Source: CAYMCO01 sp964388955
GTDB lineage: Bacteria; Chloroflexota; Anaerolineae; Anaerolineales; E44-bin32
Length of the DNA stretch: 64,000 nt
NCBI GenBank assembly: GCA_964388955.1
Contig: CAYMCO010000001.1
Coordinates: 124,001 to 188,000 of the forward strand
Direction: 5' to 3'
The notes under the pieces are model-generated. The model was given only the letters and a program-made list of their open reading frames with translations, ran no database searches and was not told the origin of the DNA. The position numbers were made by a program, and so were the translations under genes. Below are positions 58,201 through 64,000 of this stretch, one piece after another. Numbering within the stretch: position 1 is the stretch's first letter; each line of letters begins with the position of its first letter.

Positions 58201-60096
58201 TCAGGAGGGGGTTCGAGCCTTTAGCTTGCGCTTGTCCCCCTCACGCACGGTCATCTCAATTTCGTCCAAATGCTCCAACAAAGCCAGGACATACTTGCGC
58301 GAGGTAGAGAAATAGTCTCGCACCTCGGCGACCGTCACGCTTCCCCGCTGTCTGATCATCGCCCCAACCTCGGAGGTCATGCTCTCATAGACATCCGCAG
58401 AAAAGAGAACATCCGCCGACACCTGGACCAACTGCCCACTTTGGATCAGATACCCCAGCAACTCGTCACCGGCCGCCTCGACCGCATGCTTGTAGGAGGG
58501 CGGAGCAAAGGGATCTGCCTCGAACTGGCCCATCAGGTTTTCGACGCACTTTCTCTGTTCCGTTGACAGCACTACACGAAATCCAGCAAGCCGGACTCGG
58601 CCTATCATCTCCTCGACAACGGGCGCCTCCTTCAAACGCTCAAGGGCGCTTTGGAAGATGCGGCTCTCCACCCCCATGCGGCTCTTGAGCTCCTCGATAG
58701 GCATTCCCGCCCGCAGCGGAAAGCGCTCGTGGTATGCGTTCAGCTCCCTCTCGACTCCGGCCCGCATGAGATCCCAGACATCCCGGGAAACATATGCGGT
58801 CTCCCCTCCCCCTCCTGCCAACGGAATCAGTTCCCCCCTCTGCCGAAGGATCTGCGCCGCGGATTCCGCCTGAGGCGCCGTCAATCCGGCGGCAGCGGCC
58901 GCGCCGGAAAGAGTGGCCACGCCCAACTGATTGAACTTCTCGAGCAGGACATCCTCTTCTGGCCCAGACACAAGCTTGCGAAGTCTCTCTATCGCGGATC
59001 GATCCTGCAGCCGATAGCGCCGTTTCGGATGGGCGTCTGCCACTCGCCCTCCGCCAAGTGTCGCCGCAGGCGACGGCCTGCGCAGGATGAATCGATCCCC
59101 GCGCTCGGTGACTATCGGGTGGCGCGTTTCGAGCTGCAGCCATCCCTCGCCGCCCGGCTCGACCGCCTGCTCGCCGAGAAGCCGAACACGTGCCATTTCC
59201 TGCGAAGCACCGATGAACAACTTGACGCGCATATCATGCCGCAGCGGCGTTCCCGCGTCCGGAAGGGCCCGATACTTGACGTCGATCCTGCGGGTCGAGG
59301 CAAAGATGCCGGGCAGCGCCACCACATCCCCCCGGCTGACCTCCTGGACATCAATAGATGCCAGATTCATCGCCACGCGCGCCCCCGGATCTGCGCGCTG
59401 AATTGCGGCGTTATGACTCTGAAGGCCGCGAATTCGCCCTCGCAGGCCGTCCGGAAGCACGATCACTTCATCGCCGATCTCGAAGTGGCCGTCCTGAAGC
59501 GTCCCCGTTACAATAGTTCCAAATCCCGATATTGTGAAAGCCCGGTCGATTGGGAGCCGCGGGCGTCCGACATCTCGGGCCGGCGGGCTTTGGGCCAGCT
59601 CTTCCTGGAGCACATCCCTGAGTTCCGCCAAGCCGAAGCCTGTCTTGGCGGAGACAGGGACAATCGGAGACTCCGCCAGGCTCGTGCCCCGCAGCAGAGT
59701 CTGGACATCCTCCCGGACCAACTCAAGCCAATCGGGGTCCTTCACCAGATCCACCTTGGTTAGCGCCACTACACCCCTGCTGATGCCCAGCAGATCCAGT
59801 ATCCCCAAGTGCTCCCGGCTCTGCGGCATCACCCCCTCATCCGCCGCCACAACAAAGAGAACAGCGTCGATCCCGCCCACCCCGGCCAACATGTTTTCGA
59901 TGAAGTCCCTGTGTCCGGGAACATCGATGATCCCGACTCGTTCGCCGTTCGGGAGGTCCATCCATGCGAAACCCAGATCGATGGTCATCTCCCGCTCTTG
60001 TTCTTCTTTCAGACGATCCGGGTCGATCCCCGTCAGGGCCAGGACCAACTCGGACTTTCCGTGATCCACATGCCCGGCCGTGCCGATCACCCGCAT
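58201..60096 (-). CDS. selB: selenocysteine-specific elongation factor SelB
   Basis: 631 residues. The GTPase domain starts VIGTAGHVDHGKSELVLALTG (G1 at 8-15), then DRLKEEQEREMTIDLGFAW, DVPGHRDFI (G3), TKVDLV (G4). Three OB-like domains follow to about residue 370. The C-terminal 250 residues contain winged-helix repeats (SIEELKSRMGVESRIFQSAL, VAEVRDYFSTSRKYVLALLEHLDEIE) that bind SECIS RNA in bacterial SelB. It delivers Sec-tRNA to UGA codons. No selA, selD, tRNA-Sec or selenoprotein with an internal UGA was recognised in the window. Confidence 0.93.
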   Translation of the reverse strand: MRVIGTAGHVDHGKSELVLALTGIDPDRLKEEQEREMTIDLGFAWMDLPNGERVGIIDVPGHRDFIENMLAGVGGIDAVLFVVAADEGVMPQSREHLGILDLLGISRGVVALTKVDLVKDPDWLELVREDVQTLLRGTSLAESPIVPVSAKTGFGLAELRDVLQEELAQSPPARDVGRPRLPIDRAFTISGFGTIVTGTLQDGHFEIGDEVIVLPDGLRGRIRGLQSHNAAIQRADPGARVAMNLASIDVQEVSRGDVVALPGIFASTRRIDVKYRALPDAGTPLRHDMRVKLFIGASQEMARVRLLGEQAVEPGGEGWLQLETRHPIVTERGDRFILRRPSPAATLGGGRVADAHPKRRYRLQDRSAIERLRKLVSGPEEDVLLEKFNQLGVATLSGAAAAAGLTAPQAESAAQILRQRGELIPLAGGGGETAYVSRDVWDLMRAGVERELNAYHERFPLRAGMPIEELKSRMGVESRIFQSALERLKEAPVVEEMIGRVRLAGFRVVLSTEQRKCVENLMGQFEADPFAPPSYKHAVEAAGDELLGYLIQSGQLVQVSADVLFSADVYESMTSEVGAMIRQRGSVTVAEVRDYFSTSRKYVLALLEHLDEIEMTVREGDKRKLKARTPS

Positions 60097-60136
60097 CTCG
60101 AGATGCCCCCCCGCTCTCCAAGCAAAACCATCCGCC

Positions 60137-61294
60137 TCACTCCAGGTCGGTCGCCCACTTGTGAATCAGGTCGACCAAATCGGAAACCTTCTGCTTGTTC
60201 TCCGCCTCCAACTCCTTGAGCATAAGCGCCAATTCGGAGACATCCTCCCCGGTGGATTTCCCCGTTGAAGCCAGCTTGTCGTGTTCGCGGCGATGCTCAC
60301 GCCAGTGTTCGTCAAAGGTCAGCTTCTGCGTGTTCCATTTCTTCTGATTATCGGCCTGGAAGGCAGTCCACTCCTGCTTCATCCGCTCTTCCGCAAGGCG
60401 CTGCATCTCCGCCAATTCATGGATGCGCCGCTCAAAGCGCTCCAGAGTATTCGATATCTCCTTTTCCAGTTGTTTCAGCTCTCTCAGGGTCTCCTCGTAC
60501 ACGACAAATCGCCTGAGCGATTCCGCTATTTCTCCCCCTTGATCCTCAAGGGTCTTCTCCCACTTCTTCCACTCGCGCTCCAGAGCGGCCATCTTCATCT
60601 CTTGCTGCTCCGCCGCCATACGCTGGCGCTCATCGCGCTCCCCCTCTTGCGCCGAGGTCTCGGCCACCGTCGTCCCCAGGCGGCGTACCCGATCCTCCAC
60701 ATTGTCGATCTCGCCACGCACTGTGTCTATTCTCACCCGCAGATCGGAGGATTCCATCTGCAGCTCCGCCACGCGCTTGGCCTGCTGACCCCGGCCTTCT
60801 TCCAGCGCCACCAACTGCCGAGATAATTCGCCCATCTCCCCAGATGCGCGCTCGATCCGTTGATCCAACCCGTCCAATTCGCGACTCAGCCGCTGTTCCT
60901 CCTCTCGGCGCAGCTCCATGGCCTCTTCCAGGTCTCCGATGCGAGGCAGTTCCTCACGCAGCTCGCCCACCGCGCTGGAGACCGAATACTGGTGCTGCCT
61001 GATCCGCTCCACAATCTGATTCTCCCGCTCCCTGCGGAGGTTTTCGATTTCTTCAATCCGCTTGGCGAGATCTTCGCGATGGCGCGAGAGGGAGTTCTCA
61101 AACTCTCCTATGCGCGCTCCAAGTGCACCCAGGCGGGCCACATCGCCCGAAAGATCCTTAATCTGGCGTTCGTGGTTTTGAATCGTGCTCTCCCAGCCTT
61201 CCACCCGTTCCACCAGCCGGCTGACAAGTTCGGCATCCTTCCGCCGCTGATCATCCATCCACTTGACACGCTGTTCGAGTTTGTCGTCGCTCAT
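60137..61294 (-). CDS. long coiled-coil protein, unknown function
   Basis: 385 residues from MSDDKLEQRVKW; a longer open frame has no ribosome site and overlaps the upstream gene. Nearly the whole chain is heptad-repeat coiled coil (for example DQRIERASGEMGELSRQLVALEEG, then ERFERRIHELAEMQRLAEERM). It has no signal peptide or membrane segment. It ends 40 bases before selB and starts 50 bases after the antiporter-like gene, so it is in the same block. No known family; such proteins act as rods or scaffolds. Confidence 0.75.
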   Translation of the reverse strand: MSDDKLEQRVKWMDDQRRKDAELVSRLVERVEGWESTIQNHERQIKDLSGDVARLGALGARIGEFENSLSRHREDLAKRIEEIENLRRERENQIVERIRQHQYSVSSAVGELREELPRIGDLEEAMELRREEEQRLSRELDGLDQRIERASGEMGELSRQLVALEEGRGQQAKRVAELQMESSDLRVRIDTVRGEIDNVEDRVRRLGTTVAETSAQEGERDERQRMAAEQQEMKMAALEREWKKWEKTLEDQGGEIAESLRRFVVYEETLRELKQLEKEISNTLERFERRIHELAEMQRLAEERMKQEWTAFQADNQKKWNTQKLTFDEHWREHRREHDKLASTGKSTGEDVSELALMLKELEAENKQKVSDLVDLIHKWATDLE

Positions 61295-61344
61295 CGGTTT
61301 ACCCCCGGTTCCTCGAATCTCTCCATCCCGGTTGCGCCCGGCGT

Positions 61345-62727
61345 TCAGTGGACCAAGTTGACGTATGTCGCAGCCGAGCCCGCAATCCAAGGATAGAACA
61401 GATCGGGTAGAAGCCCAAGCACCAGACACAGCAGAATTCCCGCGGCCAGGAAAGCGCTCGCCCCTCGGCCATCGGGGCGCAGCGTCGCCTGCGATATCCC
61501 CGCGCCAGATGTCAGCAGCCGTAGACCCCTACCGCCGACGGCCAGGAATGCGACCACCAGCGATATGGCGGCGAACGGGTGCACCCCAACCAGGCTTTGG
61601 AAGAGCTGCCATCTGCCCGGAAATCCAACGGTCAGGGGCAGGCCGGCGATGGACAGTATGCCCACACCTGCTGCCAGACGGCCGAGATTGGCCGCGGAAC
61701 CCCTCTCCGCCCGGTTCGATCCAACCGAAGGTCGGATACTCACAATGCCGAGCGCCCCAACGGCCATGCTGATGATCCTCGCGCCCGTAAACCCGAGCGC
61801 CAGCCGGAAGCTTGCGGGAGTCGCCACCCCTACCGCCAGCAAGGTGGCACCAAAATCCGTCAGCATCCCATATACCAGCACCTCCTGAGGCTCATCCTTC
61901 ACCAGTGCCGAGAGGCTGCCAAACCAAATGCTGATTACCCCGAAAAGTGAGATGACGCCAAACAGCGAGTCGTTCGCCCGCATCCATTCATACGCATCCA
62001 AGAAGCGCAGCAGCAGGAACAGGCCCGCCGACTGCAGCACAATGGCGGTGAAGGCCACTGCGTAGATGTTGAGATCCTTCGCGCCGCTGGGCAACCACAG
62101 ATGGAAGGGAGGAACCGCCATTAGGATCGCAAAACCGAGCGCCAGGGAAAGGGAAACGGTCGTGGCCAACTCGGGCGTGCCCGCAGTGATCCCGCCGATT
62201 TCGAGCAGCCGGCCGACCTGGAGCAGCACTAGCATGCCGACGGTATATAGGAACAACAAGCGCAAGGCGCCGCGGGCTTTGGGATGACGATCCGATACGA
62301 GAACCAGAACCGCCCCCATCGCCGCGACCTCCAGCAAGATGGCGGCATAGAGGAAGGGCTGCACGAGCAGAGACAGCGCGATCGTCGAAACCATGATCAG
62401 GCCAACACTGGTCAGGTATCGGCTCGCTCCTGCCATCCAGGCCCCGCCAAGCAGAAACGCTCCGCTGAGGTAAAGGAAGGAAACTGCGGGGCGGCTGCTC
62501 GAATCCAGGACAAGACGCCGCCCGAGGACAACCCACTCCCCGCTCAACTTGATCGAGAAACCGAGGACCTTTACGGCCACGTCAACCGGCGCGAACCAAG
62601 CGAATACCCCCATCATCGCTGCGCCGCCCGCGGCAACCCAGGCCGAGATCACCGGTTGGTATCCAAAACGCGCCGCGATGATCGCCAGGAGGACCGTTGC
62701 GCCGATCAAGATCACCACTGCGCTCAT
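61345..62727 (-). CDS. proton-conducting antiporter-like membrane subunit (NuoN/HyfF type)
   Basis: 460 residues with about 12-14 membrane segments. The Proton_antipo_M core includes LATTVSLSLALGFAILMAVPPFHLWLPSGAKD and LQSAGLFLLLRFLDAYEW, and ILSIAGLPLTVGFPGRW resembles the end of the NuoN/HyfF core. In complex I and hydrogenase-4 relatives it moves protons or sodium. Starts with an ATGA overlap of the upstream gene. No catalytic or iron-sulfur subunit is in view. Confidence 0.86.
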   Translation of the reverse strand: MSAVVILIGATVLLAIIAARFGYQPVISAWVAAGGAAMMGVFAWFAPVDVAVKVLGFSIKLSGEWVVLGRRLVLDSSSRPAVSFLYLSGAFLLGGAWMAGASRYLTSVGLIMVSTIALSLLVQPFLYAAILLEVAAMGAVLVLVSDRHPKARGALRLLFLYTVGMLVLLQVGRLLEIGGITAGTPELATTVSLSLALGFAILMAVPPFHLWLPSGAKDLNIYAVAFTAIVLQSAGLFLLLRFLDAYEWMRANDSLFGVISLFGVISIWFGSLSALVKDEPQEVLVYGMLTDFGATLLAVGVATPASFRLALGFTGARIISMAVGALGIVSIRPSVGSNRAERGSAANLGRLAAGVGILSIAGLPLTVGFPGRWQLFQSLVGVHPFAAISLVVAFLAVGGRGLRLLTSGAGISQATLRPDGRGASAFLAAGILLCLVLGLLPDLFYPWIAGSAATYVNLVH

Positions 62728-63341
62728 GGCTCGGCACCCCCTGGCCCAATCTGAGGTTCCACAGAGATCATCAGATAGCTCACGACCAGCGCAATCCCGA
62801 TGTGCACCCCGGCCAGCAACGCCCCGAGGGCAAGCGAGGGTTCCAATCCGCTGTATCCGGTCTCAAAGCCCGAGAGCAGGGTCAACAGTCCCACGCCCAC
62901 TCGGTACGCGTCGTCAGATATGCCCGCGTTCACCAGCCCGATGCCCAGCAGCAAAGCGGATCCCAGTTGCAGAGTCGGATCAACGCCAGGAAAGAGAGCC
63001 AGCCCGCGGCGCCAAATTCCCCATGCGGCGGTCAACACAAGCAGCGTCGCCGCCAATCGGAAGATCCATCCCGAAGGGATCGCATACAGGGCCGAGTAAC
63101 GCGAAGCCCAGCGCGTTCGGATCTGGCTCAAGAGAAGAATCAAGCAGACCATCGTTCCGGCCAGCAGCTTCACAGCGGCGATCGGCAGTGGCAGATCCAG
63201 CATCAGCAGGCCGCCAGAACTCGCATAGACGCCGAGCAGGGCGATCAGCATCCATCGTCTTTCCTCCAGCACAATGGTCGAGGCCCCGCACAGCGCTGCC
63301 AAGCCGACCAGAACCATGCCTGTCACCGTCCCAGTGACCAT
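62724..63341 (-). CDS. HyfE/NuoK-like membrane subunit
   Basis: 205 residues with about six membrane helices, the length and topology of HyfE. Part of the sequence (LPIAAVKLLAGTMVCLILLLSQI, then a second half with LLSGFETGYSGLEPSLALGALLAGVHIGIALVVSYLM) resembles NuoK-type three-helix units. It lies between two antiporter-like genes, as HyfE does between HyfD and HyfF. Sequence similarity to any one family is weak, so the name is tentative. Confidence 0.6.
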   Translation of the reverse strand: MVTGTVTGMVLVGLAALCGASTIVLEERRWMLIALLGVYASSGGLLMLDLPLPIAAVKLLAGTMVCLILLLSQIRTRWASRYSALYAIPSGWIFRLAATLLVLTAAWGIWRRGLALFPGVDPTLQLGSALLLGIGLVNAGISDDAYRVGVGLLTLLSGFETGYSGLEPSLALGALLAGVHIGIALVVSYLMISVEPQIGPGGAEP

Positions 63342-63343
63342 GT

Positions 63344-64000
63344 CTACCCAATTCCTAACACCAGGACGAAGAACAGCACGATCACGAACAACCAGATTAC
63401 CGCCCCTTCGCCCTCCAACGCCCCGACCGCGCTGCCCACAATCCGCACAGCGATCGATCGAAAGGCTTCAACCGCTCTTTTCAAATTCCCCACAAAGCTC
63501 TGGGCGCGCAACCCCCAGGGTTCAATCGCACTGAAGATGTCAAACCGCAAGGTCACATCCGCGATGGCCAATCCCACGACCGTGGCGCCGAAGCTGACCA
63601 GGATTCCCGGCAGGGAAGACGCTCTGACAATCTGCAAACCGAAGCCAAGCAGCGCCAGAAATGGAAAGACGAGTCCGGCTGCGTAGAAAACCCGGCCCAG
63701 ATCCTCCTGGCTCAACCACTCCTGTCTTTCACGCTGCGCGCTCCGCAGCATGGCACTCGTCGCCAATGCATACCCGAGAAACGCCATCACAGCTTGACTT
63801 CTGCCCGGCCCAGACAATAAGGCTTTCCCGACCCGACCGCTTCCCGAAAGCCCCAGAAAAGGCGGGAACCCAACGAAGATAAATGCCGAGAGCCATACCA
63901 GCCCACGTTCCCATCGCGCGAATGGCCCCGAATGCATCAAAACGGCACTCACCAGCATTCCCAACAGACCCATGTCCCACACCTCAGCACCTGCTCCGCT
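63344..64000 (-). CDS. proton-conducting antiporter-like membrane subunit (HyfD/NuoL/N-type), 5' end outside the window
   Basis: The frame is open from the window edge (about 219 residues) to the stop at 63344. It begins mid-protein and shows SAFIFVGFPPFLGLSGSGRVGKALLSG, the end of an antiporter core, then several further membrane helices (FYAAGLVFPFLALLGFGLQI, LVSFGATVVGLAIA, AVIWLFVIVLFFVLVLGIG). Its GTG at 63982 has no ribosome site and is internal. It begins the block that continues with the HyfE-like and HyfF-like genes. Confidence 0.72.
   Translation of the reverse strand, partial: SGAGAEVWDMGLLGMLVSAVLMHSGPFARWERGLVWLSAFIFVGFPPFLGLSGSGRVGKALLSGPGRSQAVMAFLGYALATSAMLRSAQRERQEWLSQEDLGRVFYAAGLVFPFLALLGFGLQIVRASSLPGILVSFGATVVGLAIADVTLRFDIFSAIEPWGLRAQSFVGNLKRAVEAFRSIAVRIVGSAVGALEGEGAVIWLFVIVLFFVLVLGIG

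Noticed and set aside
58201..60096. A selenoprotein gene with an internal TGA in the window
   Set aside because: All recognised enzymes end at expected lengths and no gene pair is split at a TGA codon.

Overview
The window looks like part of the chromosome of an uncultured Chloroflexota bacterium, probably Anaerolineae-like. I infer this from the high GC content, an FtsZ gene outside a normal dcw cluster, Hanks-type kinase and FHA regulators, Hyf-like antiporter genes with no hydrogenase in view, and a tRNA and tmRNA whose 3' CCA is not encoded. The phylum is an inference; no marker was compared with a database. The window is almost fully coding. I see no CRISPR array, insertion sequence or rRNA operon.

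Layout. 1-10 kb: a class II aldolase cut by the window edge, a 175-aa protein plus an SPFH protein with a C-terminal helix-turn-helix, plsX-fabF with a NERD-like membrane protein, tRNA-Leu(GAG), a polar amino acid ABC transporter, and a divergent LCP-like protein. 10-26 kb: one long minus-strand block. Its upstream part is rpoN, a PAS histidine kinase and an NtrC-type response regulator with no DNA-binding domain. A good -24/-12 (sigma-54) promoter follows directly after the regulator. Downstream come a small membrane protein, a 1718-aa TPR protein, a TPR plus clan CD (gingipain/caspase-fold) protease, a putative TIM-barrel protein, FtsZ and two small proteins. One of these small proteins resembles the C-terminal domain of the protease. 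This block is the best candidate for an undescribed system: a sigma-54-controlled cytoplasmic TPR/protease pair linked to cell division.

26-38 kb: trmFO, a glutaminyl-cyclase-like M28 lipoprotein, a class I aminotransferase and hflX; then a tyrosine recombinase with a palindromic operator, a gene-poor stretch with an ICMT-like methyltransferase, an ABC ATPase and its decayed permease; then an HD-GYP response regulator and a 2-hydroxyacid dehydrogenase. 38-48 kb: smpB and ssrA (tmRNA, tag ANRTDYAALPLAA) together, a divergent FHA-winged-helix regulator and Ser/Thr kinase pair, and an operon of an AAA ATPase, GDPD, a lone CoA-transferase beta subunit and a GH3 protein. 48-64 kb: a glycosyltransferase, recJ (apparently with a CTG start just behind a terminator), a DUF4870 protein, fmt, a four-gene glpABC-amidohydrolase operon with ATGA overlaps throughout, and a minus-strand block of HyfD/E/F-like membrane subunits, a coiled-coil protein and selB.

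Several genes (hflX, the GT2 glycosyltransferase, trmFO and perhaps fmt) have a -10 box a few bases before the start codon and no ribosome binding site, suggesting leaderless transcripts. All functions are read from sequence motifs; no search was run.
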